Assembly (NCBI RefSeq): GCF_029892565.1
Contig: NZ_JARXVH010000003.1
Coordinates: forward strand, 496,001 to 560,000
Origin: Streptomyces pseudovenezuelae
Lineage (GTDB): Bacteria; Actinomycetota; Actinomycetes; Streptomycetales; Streptomycetaceae
Length of the DNA stretch: 64,000 bases
Direction of reading: 5' to 3'
The notes beneath the pieces are model-generated. The model did no database searches. It saw nothing but the letters and a program-made list of their open reading frames with translations, and was not told where the DNA came from. The number at the start of each line of letters is the position of its first letter. Position 1 is the first letter of the stretch. Positions 45,351 to 53,520 of this stretch are shown one piece after another. The translations under genes and the position numbers were made by a program.

Positions 45351-46142
45351 TCACCCCACGGGCTCGGCGTAGTGCAGATCCACTGTGCCCGAGTAGCCGG
45401 GCAGAGTCACCGTCCCGTCCTCGGTGACTTTCCAGCCGAGGCCGTAGACATTCACGTAGACCATGTAGTTCTGGATCGCCTTCGACGCGGAGAGCGCCTG
45501 GTTCAGCTTGTCCAGGTCCCCGACCGCCGTGATCTTGTACGGCGGTGAGTAGACCCGGCCCTGGAGGATCAGGGTGTTGCCCACGCAGCGCACGGCGCTG
45601 GTGGAGATCAGCCGCTGGTCCATGACCTTGATGCCCTGGGCGCCGCCCTGCCACAGCGCGTTCACCACGGCCTGCAGGTCCTGCTGGTGGATGACCAGGT
45701 AGTCGGGCTGCGGCTCGGGATAGCCGGGGAGCTTGGCGGTGGCGTCCGGCGGCGCGTCGTTCAGCGTGACGGTCATCGCCTTGCCCGTCACCTTCTGCGT
45801 GCCCGCGCTCTTCTCCAGGCCGGCGAGCTTGTCGTCCTCCGCCTTGGTGCTGCCGTCGTCGCCTTCAGCGAGCGATTCGACGTCGTCGCGCAGGGACCCG
45901 TTCGACTCGTCCAGACCCTTGTTCTTGTGACTGCGCTCCTGGATGAGGTCGGAGAGCTTCAGCAAGGACGCGTCCGTACGGATGTTGGTGCCCTTGGCCG
46001 TGTTGAAGCTGGTGAAGAAGATGAGACCGGCGAGGGCGAAGACGGCCACCGTGAGCACCCGCATCGGCCGCAGCCGACGACGCGCGGGTTCGGGGCCGGA
46101 ACCCGTTGTACCCGTACCGGGGGAGTCGGCAGAATTGGTCAA
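45351..46142 (-). CDS. DUF881-family membrane protein
   Basis: The 263-aa protein has one N-terminal membrane helix (VLTVAVFALAGLIFFTSFNT), a coiled-coil stretch (LLKLSDLIQERSHKNKGLDE) and the DUF881 domain (KAMTVTLNDAPPD, VIHQQDLQAVVNALWQGGAQ, SPPYKITAVGDLDKLNQALS). DUF881 proteins lie near division genes in Gram-positive bacteria and are sometimes called division initiation proteins. The start codon is TTG at 46142, with AAGGAG and AAGGG upstream. It heads the sortase operon, divergent from crgA. Confidence 0.88.
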   Translation of the reverse strand: MTNSADSPGTGTTGSGPEPARRRLRPMRVLTVAVFALAGLIFFTSFNTAKGTNIRTDASLLKLSDLIQERSHKNKGLDESNGSLRDDVESLAEGDDGSTKAEDDKLAGLEKSAGTQKVTGKAMTVTLNDAPPDATAKLPGYPEPQPDYLVIHQQDLQAVVNALWQGGAQGIKVMDQRLISTSAVRCVGNTLILQGRVYSPPYKITAVGDLDKLNQALSASKAIQNYMVYVNVYGLGWKVTEDGTVTLPGYSGTVDLHYAEPVG

Positions 46143-46283
46143 CGTACCCTTATCTCCTTCGGCGCCGCGGAAGCACTACGCTAACGGACGCCCGGGGAGC
46201 ACTATGAGTCCCCTTGTACGCTGCCCCGGAGCCCGATCCAGTTACCTGCGCGGCCACGCAGCGCATCGACAGGAGAGACCCTC

Positions 46284-46538
46284 GTGCCGAAGTCACGTAT
46301 CCGCAAGAAGGCCGACTACACGCCGCCACCGGCGAAGCAGGCGACCGCCATCAAACTGAACAGCCGTGCATGGGTGGCACCCGTGATGCTGGCCATGTTC
46401 CTCATCGGGCTGGCCTGGATCGTCGTCTTCTATGTGTCCGACGGCTCGATGCCCATCAACAGCCTGGACAACTGGAACATCGTGGTGGGCTTCGGCTTCA
46501 TCGCCGCCGGATTCGGTGTCTCCACGCAGTGGAAGTAG
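46284..46538 (+). CDS. crgA: Cell division inhibitor CrgA
   Basis: The 84-aa protein begins [20 protein letters not shown] and has two membrane helices ([39 protein letters not shown]), the CrgA/WhiP pattern. In Streptomyces CrgA restrains FtsZ ring assembly during aerial growth; in mycobacteria it recruits division proteins. GTG at 46284 has AGGAGAG upstream. Full length. Confidence 0.96.
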   Translation: MPKSRIRKKADYTPPPAKQATAIKLNSRAWVAPVMLAMFLIGLAWIVVFYVSDGSMPINSLDNWNIVVGFGFIAAGFGVSTQWK

Positions 46539-46585
46539 CGGCCACCACACGGTGAACGCAGCTCTGCCCACGGCTATCCGCTGAG

Positions 46586-46785
46586 TTATCCACAGCCGTT
46601 GTCCACATGGGGAAAAGAAAGACGATCTGTGGATAACCCATCGGGTGTTGACGCCGGTGTGACAGACCTACCGGCAACCGAAAACACGTTCGCCCCCTGC
46701 CTGACCTGCACGAATGCCGGTCGGTGACAGGGGGCGACACCGTCCCCCCACCGTGTGCACTAGATCCGCCACACGCTGTGGACAA
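46586..46785. other. Cluster of four perfect DnaA boxes
   Basis: TTATCCACA (46586-46594) and TTGTCCACA (46599-46607) on the plus strand face TGTGGATAA (46628-46636) and TGTGGACAA (46777-46785). Three lie within 51 bases. A 10-bp inverted repeat, TCGCCCCCTG / CAGGGGGCGA, lies at 46690-46737. The region is the whole crgA-rhomboid gap. Such clusters outside oriC can titrate DnaA. Confidence 0.75.
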
Positions 46786-46795
46786 CGGTTCGGTA

Positions 46796-47686
46796 TCAGG
46801 TGAGCTGTGCGGTCCTGATCAGGGTCATGGCGACCACGACGACCAGGACCAGCGCGCAGGCGCCGTACTGCACCAGGTCCCGGCGTTCGCGCGGGGCGTG
46901 GACCATCGCGTAGCCGGTGAGGACGCCGGCGACGAGGCCGCCGATGTGGGCCTGCCAGGCGATGTTGCTCCAGCCGAAGGTGAAGATGAGGTTGATCACC
47001 AGCAGGGCGATGATCGGGCGCATGTCGTAGTTGAGCCGGCGCATCAGGATGGCGGTCGCGCCGAAGAGACCGAAGATCGCACCCGAGGCTCCCAGCGAAG
47101 GCTGGTTGGGGGCGGCGATCAGGTAGGTGAGCGCACTGCCCGCCAGTCCGGAGACGAAGTAGAGGGCGAGATAGCGGGCGCGGCCGAGGGCCGCTTCCAG
47201 TGGACCGCCGATCCACCACAGGCTCAGCATGTTGAAGAGGATGTGGATGTAGCTGCCGTGCAGGAACATCGCGGTCAGCATCCGGTACCACTGGCCCTCG
47301 GCGATCCCCTCGACGGAGCCGAGGCCCGGGACGTAGGCCTGGCCGAGGAGCTCGAAGCGGGTGTCGAAGCTGTTGCCGACCGAGAGCTGGACGAGGAAGA
47401 CCGCGAGGTTCACGCCGACCAGGATCTTGGTGACCAGCCGCGGATCGGCGGCGACGGTGCCGCCGGCGAGGGTGCGGGGGCGGCTCGCGGCGGGCGCGTG
47501 ACCGGTGCCGGAGTCGCCGCGGGCGCACTCGGGGCACTGGAAGCCGACGGACGCGTCGACCATGCACTCGGGGCAGATCGGCTTGTCGCAGCGGGTGCAG
47601 CGGACGCCGGTCTCGCGGTCCGGGTGGCGGTAGCAGCCGGGCAGGCGCTGGGCGTCCTGCGAGCTGTCTGCCGCTTGGTCGTCCAT
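46796..47686 (-). CDS. Rhomboid-family intramembrane serine protease with zinc ribbon
   Basis: The 296-aa protein begins with a zinc-ribbon part (CYRHPDRETGVRCTRCDKPI, CPECMVDASVGFQCPECAR) followed by six or seven membrane helices of rhomboid type: MFLHGSYIHILFNMLSLWWI, the serine loop SLGASGAIFGLFG and the catalytic His in WQAHIGGLVAGVL. It would cut membrane proteins within the bilayer. ATG at 47686 has GGGGGA upstream. Its stop is 10 bases from the DnaA-box cluster. Confidence 0.93.
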   Translation of the reverse strand: MDDQAADSSQDAQRLPGCYRHPDRETGVRCTRCDKPICPECMVDASVGFQCPECARGDSGTGHAPAASRPRTLAGGTVAADPRLVTKILVGVNLAVFLVQLSVGNSFDTRFELLGQAYVPGLGSVEGIAEGQWYRMLTAMFLHGSYIHILFNMLSLWWIGGPLEAALGRARYLALYFVSGLAGSALTYLIAAPNQPSLGASGAIFGLFGATAILMRRLNYDMRPIIALLVINLIFTFGWSNIAWQAHIGGLVAGVLTGYAMVHAPRERRDLVQYGACALVLVVVVAMTLIRTAQLT

Positions 47687-47767
47687 GACATCCCCCAGGT
47701 CGTCGCATAGGTCATCGCGTATGTGGTCGTGCGGCTCGTCGCGTGCGAGGGCGTGCGCAAAACGCAC

Positions 47768-47799
47768 CGCCCCGCCCATCTTTACGGATGGGCGGGGCG
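47768..47799. terminator. Hairpin between cyclophilin and rhomboid genes
   Basis: Perfect 13-bp stem CGCCCCGCCCATC / GATGGGCGGGGCG with a TTTACG loop. It lies between the two leftward genes, after the cyclophilin gene. Confidence 0.7.
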
Positions 47800-47844
47800 T
47801 TTGGTTCCTGCCCTGCGGGGTTCCCGTCCTGACAGCGGTCCGCA

Positions 47845-47867
47845 CAGGCCCCCTGTCAGGGGGCCTG
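47845..47867. terminator. Second hairpin after the cyclophilin gene
   Basis: CAGGCCCCC and GGGGGCCTG pair around TGTCA, just after the cyclophilin stop. Confidence 0.55.
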
Positions 47868-47874
47868 ACGGGAG

Positions 47875-48408
47875 TCAGCTCTCGCGGGTCTCGACGACGA
47901 CGGTCTCGATGACGACGTCGTCGACCGGGCGGTCGGTGCGCGGGTTGGTCTTCAGGGCGGCGACGGCGTCGACGACCTTCTGACTGGCCGGGTCTGTGAC
48001 CTCGCCGAAGATGCTGTGCTTGCGGTTCAACCAGGTCGTGGGGGCGAGGGTGATGAAGAACTGGGAGCCGTTGGTGGCCGGGCCCGCGTTGGCCATGGCC
48101 AGCACGTACGGCTTGTTGAAGGAGAGGTCCGGGTGGAACTCGTCCTCGAACTGGTAGCCGGGTCCACCGGTGCCGTTGCCCAGCGGGTCGCCGCCCTGGA
48201 TCATGAAACCGCTGATCACCCGGTGGAGGATCGTGCCGTCGTAGAGCTTGTCCGAGGACTTCTCGCCGGTCTCGGGGTTGGTCCACTCACGCTGGCCCTG
48301 GGCGAGCTCCACGAAGTTCCGGACCGTCTTGGGGGCGTGGTTCGGCAGGAGCCGGACTTCGATGTCGCCGTGGTTGGTCTTCAGGGTGGCGTAGAGCTGC
48401 TCGGCCAC
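47875..48408 (-). CDS. Peptidyl-prolyl cis-trans isomerase (cyclophilin type)
   Basis: The 177-aa protein is a single cytoplasmic cyclophilin domain: AEQLYATLKTNHGDIEVRLL, NFVELAQGQREW, ILHRVISGFMIQGGDPLGNG and NGSQFFITLAPTTWLNRKHS. The catalytic Arg is in HRVISGF. It speeds proline isomerisation in folding proteins. GTG at 48408 has GGAAGG 6 bases upstream. Confidence 0.95.
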   Translation of the reverse strand: MAEQLYATLKTNHGDIEVRLLPNHAPKTVRNFVELAQGQREWTNPETGEKSSDKLYDGTILHRVISGFMIQGGDPLGNGTGGPGYQFEDEFHPDLSFNKPYVLAMANAGPATNGSQFFITLAPTTWLNRKHSIFGEVTDPASQKVVDAVAALKTNPRTDRPVDDVVIETVVVETRES

Positions 48409-48661
48409 GATCTGCCTTCCGTTGTCTTCCTTGTGCCGCCCCGATCCTCCCACGCCCCGTGCCCTGCTCGCGGAAATCGGCCGAGTGCCCCCGGGGCGGG
48501 CGCGCTCCCCGTCGATCCGTGGCATTGTCGACGACAAGCTCCCGTTGCACCGCATTCATCCTCTATTGGACTTGGCCAACATGCCCCGGGGTGTGCTGGC
48601 AGGCATGATCCGTAAAAGGGTGGAAAGTCGAATTACGTACGCCACCGAGGAGGAGGAACCC

Positions 48662-49366
48662 GTGACCCGCATCGACAGCGTGCGCGCCGCGACCGGTTCG
48701 GCGAAGGGCAGCGTGCTGCACGCCGCGGAAGTGGTGGCGCCCTACGCCGACACGGCCAAGGACAGGGCCGCGCACTACGCACAGGAGGCCCGCGTTCGGC
48801 TCGCGCCGAAGGTCTCGTCCGCCGCAGACCAGGCCCGCGTCCAGTACGACGCCCATCTCGCGCCGCGCCTGGAGCAGGCGCGTACGCATGTGCCGCCGAA
48901 GGTCGACCAGGCCGCCCACGACGCCGCCATCCGTACCCGCCAGGCCGCTCGCCAGGCCGCCGAGTACTCGCGGCCGAAGATCGAGCAGGCGGTCGCCGCC
49001 GCCGGGCCCGTCCGCGAGGAGGCCACCGCGCGAGGAGCGGCCGCGCTGGCCGCGTTGCGCGGACAGGTCTCGCCGAAGGAGATCCAGAAGCTGGCCCGCA
49101 AGCACCAGCGGCGGGCGCGGGCCGGTCGTGCCGCGAAGACCCTGCTGGTGGTCGGCGCGCTCGCGGGTGGCGCCTTCGCCGCCTGGAAGTGGTGGGACAA
49201 GCAGGCCAACCCGGACTGGCTGGTCGAGCCGCCCGCGGCGACCGAGGTCCCCGAGACCGGCCGGCTGACGTCGGTGGACGGCAGCATCGGCGAGGCGGGC
49301 CTCGACCCCGAGGTCCAGGTCAAGGAGGCCGAGGAAGAGGCCGCCCACCGTGACGAGGGCCGGTAG
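48662..49366 (+). CDS. DUF5324-family helical membrane protein
   Basis: The 234-aa protein is mostly long Ala-rich helix (APYADTAKDRAAHYAQEARV, QVSPKEIQKLARKHQRRARA), with one membrane helix near residue 165 (TLLVVGALAGGAFAAWKWW) and an acidic tail. It resembles late-embryogenesis/YtxH-like stress proteins and fits the Streptomyces family DUF5324. GTG at 48662 has GAGGAGGAGGAA upstream; the frame continues upstream without family features. Function unknown. Confidence 0.75.
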   Translation: MTRIDSVRAATGSAKGSVLHAAEVVAPYADTAKDRAAHYAQEARVRLAPKVSSAADQARVQYDAHLAPRLEQARTHVPPKVDQAAHDAAIRTRQAARQAAEYSRPKIEQAVAAAGPVREEATARGAAALAALRGQVSPKEIQKLARKHQRRARAGRAAKTLLVVGALAGGAFAAWKWWDKQANPDWLVEPPAATEVPETGRLTSVDGSIGEAGLDPEVQVKEAEEEAAHRDEGR

Positions 49367-49388
49367 ACGTTCGATCGACCCTGACCTG

Positions 49389-49416
49389 GGGCCCCCGGCG
49401 CAGTTGCCGGGGGCCC
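49389..49416 (+). terminator. Terminator after the DUF5324 gene
   Basis: Perfect 11-bp stem GGGCCCCCGGC / GCCGGGGGCCC around GCAGTT, then TTCGTC. Confidence 0.75.
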
Positions 49417-49579
49417 TTCGTCATCTTCAGGGGAAGCTCGATAAAAAACGGGCTGAGCGGTTTCTTTGCCTCGTCGAACCAGGGCGACCGCCATGTAGCG
49501 CATGGCATATGCATGGAGAACAAGGGCGTACGGAAGCCCTCATCCCTGGCACGGTCACCTCGCAGGACCTGAGGAAACA

Positions 49580-49600
49580 GACCGTGTGGTCGGGTAGAGT
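49580..49600 (+). promoter_or_regulatory. Palindrome plus -10 box of the receptor-type regulator
   Basis: GACC-GTGT-GGTC (49580-49591) is followed by TAGAGT (49595-49600), a good -10. The palindrome lies in the -10/-35 spacer, where an autorepressor would act. AAACAGACC resembles one half of ScbR-type operator sequences. Confidence 0.45.
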
Positions 49601-49673
49601 GCTCGCCACACCTGTCAGACGGCGGTTCGACGAGGCGCCGCCGGCACGGAACGTACGCCTCGAAGGGAACGGC

Positions 49674-50354
49674 ATGGCCAAGCAGGCCCGCGCGGTGCAG
49701 ACCCGGCGCTCGATCGTGGAGGCCGCGGCGAGCGTGTTCGCCGAGTTCGGCTACGAGCGGGCGGCCACGTCGGAGATCCTGCGCCGGGCGAACGTCACCA
49801 AGGGCGCGATGTACTTCCACTTCCCGTCCAAGGAGTCCCTAGCCCAGGCGGTCATGGACGAGCAGACCCTGCTGGTGAACGTGGAGCCGCAGCTCTCGCC
49901 CCTGCAGTCGGTCATCGACAGCACCCACCGGTTCGCCCACGTGCTGCGCCACGACGCCCTCGCCCGGGCCGGTACGCGACTGTCCATCGAGGGCGTGTAC
50001 TTCGGCGGCACGCACCCGTGGGGCGACTGGTTCGACCTCACCACCCGGCTGCTGGCCGAGGGACAGGAGCAGGGCGAGGTGCTGCCGCGGGTCGAGCCCC
50101 GGGAGACCGCCGAGTTCGTCGTGGCCGCGTTCACCGGCGTCCAGTTGGTCTCCGAGGCCGTCGGCCGACGGGCCGACCTGCACGTCCGGGTCGCCGTGAT
50201 GTGGCGTCACATCCTGCCGTCCATTGCCCACCCGGCCACCATCGCCCGCCTCCGCCCGGAGGGCGCCACGGACCCGTCCGCCGCGATCGCGCCGCAGGAC
50301 ACCGAGGAGACCGCGGAGCCTGCGGAGACCGGAATCCACGCCGGTACCGCCTGA
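49674..50354 (+). CDS. TetR-family regulator of gamma-butyrolactone receptor type
   Basis: The 226-aa protein has the ScbR/ArpA-type N-terminus: VQTRRSIVEAAASVFAEFGY, ERAATSEILRRANVTKGAMY, FHFPSKESLAQAVMDEQ. The ligand domain has the PWGDWFDLTTRLLAEGQEQG stretch with the Trp that binds the lactone in CprB-like receptors. Such proteins control antibiotic and sporulation genes. No butyrolactone synthase or antibiotic cluster is adjacent, so it may be an orphan or pseudo-receptor. GAAGGGA precedes the ATG. The last 45 residues are Ala/Pro/Glu-rich. Confidence 0.85.
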   Translation: MAKQARAVQTRRSIVEAAASVFAEFGYERAATSEILRRANVTKGAMYFHFPSKESLAQAVMDEQTLLVNVEPQLSPLQSVIDSTHRFAHVLRHDALARAGTRLSIEGVYFGGTHPWGDWFDLTTRLLAEGQEQGEVLPRVEPRETAEFVVAAFTGVQLVSEAVGRRADLHVRVAVMWRHILPSIAHPATIARLRPEGATDPSAAIAPQDTEETAEPAETGIHAGTA

Positions 50355-50580
50355 GCACCGCGCCGCCGGCCTGCCTGACCGTCGACTCTCCCACCGAGCC
50401 ATGGCCATGGCTTGGCACCGGCCGACCACCTCCCCGGTCCATCTCCGCACCACCGACGTCCTACCGCCCCCTACCCCGATCACCATGCCGCCGACGGTCA
50501 GGACGGACCGCGCACTCTCGTCCGCGACCGGCCCCGACACCGGTGTCGGCCCCTACGCAGCGTTCGGTCCCCGCACATGA

Positions 50581-50627
50581 GAGAACCCCCGCCCAACCGC
50601 GTTTCCGCAGGTAGGACGGGGGTTCTC
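50581..50627 (-). terminator. Hairpin downstream of tRNA-Ala
   Basis: Arms GAGAACCCCCG and CGGGGGTTCTC (11 bp) enclose 25 bases, directly beyond the tRNA 3' end. There is no T run, so termination is inferred. Confidence 0.5.
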
Positions 50628-50631
50628 GGTG

Positions 50632-50704
50632 TGGAGCCTAGGGGAGTCGAACCCCTGACATCTGCCATGCAAAGACAGCGCTCTACCAACTGAGCTAAGG
50701 CCCC
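50632..50704 (-). tRNA. tRNA-Ala (anticodon TGC)
   Basis: The 73-base gene starts GGGGCCTTAGCTCAGTTGG, has the anticodon stem CTGTC/GGCAG around TTTGCAT (anticodon TGC), T-arm GGGGTTCGACTCCCC and the 3' arm AGGCTCC-A. CCA is not encoded. A TACTCT -10 lies upstream at 50756-50761 (minus strand). Confidence 0.97.
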
Positions 50705-50885
50705 GAAAGGGAGGCGCCCGCCGGAGGAAACACACACCGGTCGGCGCCGCAGACCAGAGTACCGGGTCACCCCCCGTATCTCGCAAAAAGATTGGGGGTC
50801 CCCGCTGGCGACCACTCTCCGTAAGATGCTCGGCGTGGTTCGCGACAGCGAACCACCGTACTTGGGGAAGCGATGGGGAGACGCA

Positions 50886-51434
50886 ATGGACGCCGCACAG
50901 CAGGAAGCGACCGCAAGAGCGCGGGAACTGCAGCGGAACTGGTACGGGGAGCCGCTGGGGGCGCTCTTCCGTAAGCTCATAGAAGATCTCGGCCTCAACC
51001 AGGCCAGGCTCGCGGGGGTACTGGGCCTGTCCGCGCCGATGCTGTCCCAGCTGATGAGCGGTCAGCGGGCGAAGATCGGCAACCCGGCCGTCGTACAGCG
51101 GGTTCAGCTGCTGCAGGACCTGGCGGGGCAGGTCGCGGACGGCAGCGTCAGCGCCGCCGAGGCCACCGAACGCATGGAGGAGATCAAGAAGTCCCAGGGG
51201 GGCTCGGTGCTCAGCAACACCACGACCACGACGAGCAGTTCGGGCGCACCGACGGTCAAGCGGGTGGTCCGCGAGATCCAGTCGCTGCTCCGCTCGGTGG
51301 CCGCCGCCGGCGACATCATCGATGCCGCCGACACCCTCGCCCCGACCCACCCGGAACTGGCAGAGTTCCTCCGGGTCTACGGCGCCGGCCGCACCTCGGA
51401 CGCGGTCGCGCACTACCAGTCCCACCAGAGCTGA
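50886..51434 (+). CDS. Helix-turn-helix DNA-binding protein
   Basis: The 182-aa protein has an XRE-like helix-turn-helix (LNQARLAGVLGLSAPMLSQL, MSGQRAKIGNPAVVQRVQLL), a helical middle, a Ser/Thr-rich linker (SNTTTTTSSSG) and a C-terminal helical domain (VVREIQSLLRSVAAAGDIID, HPELAEFLRVYG). ATG at 50886 has GGGGAG upstream; the frame runs up to 50826. Its targets are unknown. It precedes the fourth kinase gene on the same strand, 379 bases away. Confidence 0.8.
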   Translation: MDAAQQEATARARELQRNWYGEPLGALFRKLIEDLGLNQARLAGVLGLSAPMLSQLMSGQRAKIGNPAVVQRVQLLQDLAGQVADGSVSAAEATERMEEIKKSQGGSVLSNTTTTTSSSGAPTVKRVVREIQSLLRSVAAAGDIIDAADTLAPTHPELAEFLRVYGAGRTSDAVAHYQSHQS

Positions 51435-51813
51435 CCCGGAGGCCCGGTAGCCGAAGGGGGTTCGGCAGCCGGGCCGGCGGCATCGGCCGAGGAGGACACG
51501 AGGCGCGGGGCTCGGACTACGGGGGGTCGGGCCACGGGAGTTCGGGGCACGGGGGCTCCGGACACACGGGGGAGGCTCGGAACATGGAGTCACAGGCCAC
51601 GGGGGCGCAGGCCGCGGGGGCGCGGGGCACGAGAGGGTCGTGTCACTCATCACCGGCCATCACTGGCCGACACCGACCATCGCTGACCACCGTCGACCAT
51701 CGCCGACCGACGCCGACCGAGAAACCGCGTGAGAGGGAGTCGTATCGCTCATTGAAGGGGAGGTGAGGGGGAAGCAAGGGGGGTAGCCGCAGGGGGAGGA
51801 GCGACGCGCAGCC
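51435..51813. repeat. Intergenic region with hairpin and degenerate short repeats
   Basis: After the stop, GGCCCGGTAGCCGAA / TTCGGCAGCCGGGCC (51441-51475, one mismatch) forms a likely terminator. From 51500 to 51640 the sequence has repeats of CACGGGGG and CTCGG types about 15-30 bases apart. From 51655 to 51720 GACCATCGC and CCGACC units recur. No gene is supported. Confidence 0.5.
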
Positions 51814-53439
51814 ATGGGTGAGGTCTTCGCCGGACGGTACGAACTGGTCGACCCGATCGGACGCGGTGGGGTCGGCGCCGTCTGGCGTGCCTGGGACCAC
51901 CGCCGCCGCCGCTACGTGGCCGCCAAGGTGCTCCAACAGCGCGACGCGCACTCCCTGTTGCGCTTCGTGCGCGAGCAGGCCCTGCGTATCGATCACCCCC
52001 ATGTGCTCGCACCGGCCAGCTGGGCCGCCGACGACGACAAGGTCCTGTTCACCATGGACCTGGTCGCCGGCGGCTCGCTGGTCCACCTGGTGGGGGACTA
52101 CGGCCCCCTGCCGCCCGCCTTCGTGTGCACGCTGATCGACCAGCTCCTGTCAGGTCTGGCCGCCGTGCACGCCGAAGGCGTCGTACACCGCGACATCAAG
52201 CCCGCCAACGTGCTGCTCGAAGCCACCGGCACCGCCCGACCGCGCCTACGGCTGTCCGACTTCGGCATCGCCATGCGGCTGGGCGAGCCGCGCCTGACGG
52301 AGACCAACCTCGTGGTGGGAACGCCCGGTTATCTCGCGCCCGAGCAGATGATGGGCTCCGAACCGGACTTCCCCGCCGACCTGTTCGCCGTCGGCCTGGT
52401 CGCGCTGTATCTCCTGGAGGGCGCCAAGCCGGACGCCAAGGCCCTCGTCCAGTACTTCGCGGAGTACGGGACGCCGAGCGCCCCCAAGAGCGTCCCCGAG
52501 CCGCTCTGGCAGGTCGTCGCCACCTTGCTGCAACCCGACCCGGTCGCGCGGTTCCGCACGGCCACGGGGGCGCGCAAGGCCCTCGCCGCCGCCTCCGAAC
52601 TCCTCCCGGAGCCCGGCCCCGACGACGAACTGATCGAGATCTTCGACCAAATCGGGCCACTCCCAACGGGGTTCGTACCGGAGGGACCGCTCAAGGCTGC
52701 GGCGGGGGTGGACACGGGCACCGGGACGGGAACCGGCACGGGGGTGGGCTCGGGCAGAGGCCCCCGCACGGGCACCGGCGTCGCCGCCGACTCCGCAGGC
52801 GGAGGAGGCCGTCAAGCGCCGTATCGGCCCGGCGATTCCACAACCAGCCGAAGCAGGATGGCGTCCCATCCGCTGGACCCTCGTCAGAGCACCGGCTCCC
52901 AGCCGCCGTCCGACACCTCGTCGCCCTCTGATTCCGCCCCGCCCACCCCGCCCTCCTCCCAGCCGCCCAGCATGTCGGACACGGGCAGCTTCCACCTGCC
53001 GCCTCCGCAGGCCACCGGCTCCTCCCCCCACATCGCTGCCTCCGGACCGGCCACTCCTACTCCGCAGGCGCATCCCCACCAGGGCGCCCAACACCAGCCA
53101 CACCAACCGAACCAGCCCGCCCACGTCTCCCCCCACGACCCCACGCACGTGCTCTCCTCCCCCCAGCCGCCCGCACCCTGGCACGAGCACCCCGGCCGGC
53201 CCCCGGCACCGGCGTCGGAACCGGAATCGGCGCGGCTCCAGCGTGCTGAACCCTCTACTGCTTCGTACACCGCCCAAGTCCCGCAGGTTCCACCTCCCGC
53301 GCAGAAAACTTCGCGCCGGAGCCACCGCGCCACCCGCGCCGCACGCCGCGCCGGCCCACCCGCCAAGGTCGCGATCCCGCTCCTGCTGCTGGCGCTGACC
53401 TGCTACGCGGTCGGCTTCTGGGCCCTGACCCAGATCTGA
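51814..53439 (+). CDS. Ser/Thr protein kinase with C-terminal tail anchor
   Basis: The 541-aa kinase has a domain at about 5-265: IGRGGVGAVWRAWD, AAKVLQQRD, VVHRDIKPANVLLE, LSDFGIAMRLGE, VGTPGYLAPEQMMG. A very long Pro/Ser/His/Gln-rich linker (about 280-515) leads to one membrane helix at the extreme C-terminus (AIPLLLLALTCYAVGFWALT). It has no outer sensor domain, unlike the other three kinases in the window, so it must sense from inside or through a partner. The secreted membrane protein encoded convergently next door is a candidate only by position. Confidence 0.92.
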   Translation: MGEVFAGRYELVDPIGRGGVGAVWRAWDHRRRRYVAAKVLQQRDAHSLLRFVREQALRIDHPHVLAPASWAADDDKVLFTMDLVAGGSLVHLVGDYGPLPPAFVCTLIDQLLSGLAAVHAEGVVHRDIKPANVLLEATGTARPRLRLSDFGIAMRLGEPRLTETNLVVGTPGYLAPEQMMGSEPDFPADLFAVGLVALYLLEGAKPDAKALVQYFAEYGTPSAPKSVPEPLWQVVATLLQPDPVARFRTATGARKALAAASELLPEPGPDDELIEIFDQIGPLPTGFVPEGPLKAAAGVDTGTGTGTGTGVGSGRGPRTGTGVAADSAGGGGRQAPYRPGDSTTSRSRMASHPLDPRQSTGSQPPSDTSSPSDSAPPTPPSSQPPSMSDTGSFHLPPPQATGSSPHIAASGPATPTPQAHPHQGAQHQPHQPNQPAHVSPHDPTHVLSSPQPPAPWHEHPGRPPAPASEPESARLQRAEPSTASYTAQVPQVPPPAQKTSRRSHRATRAARRAGPPAKVAIPLLLLALTCYAVGFWALTQI

Positions 53440-53520
53440 ACCGCCGACCGGACGAGCCCGCCCCCGCCGATCCCCGTCACCAGGCCCCGACCGCCACTCC
53501 GGTCACCGTCACCGTCGCCG

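Larger units (their letters stand above)
49367..49673. other. Control region of the receptor-type regulator gene
   Basis: These 307 bases hold a terminator at the left, a locally AT-richer part (49435-49520) containing GCATATGC, and a promoter/operator near 49580-49600. No gene is supported. Confidence 0.5.

Noticed and set aside
46796..48286. A rhomboid frame extended to 496 aa
   Set aside because: The extension crosses a terminator hairpin and the cyclophilin gene; ATG 47686 with a good ribosome site is the start.
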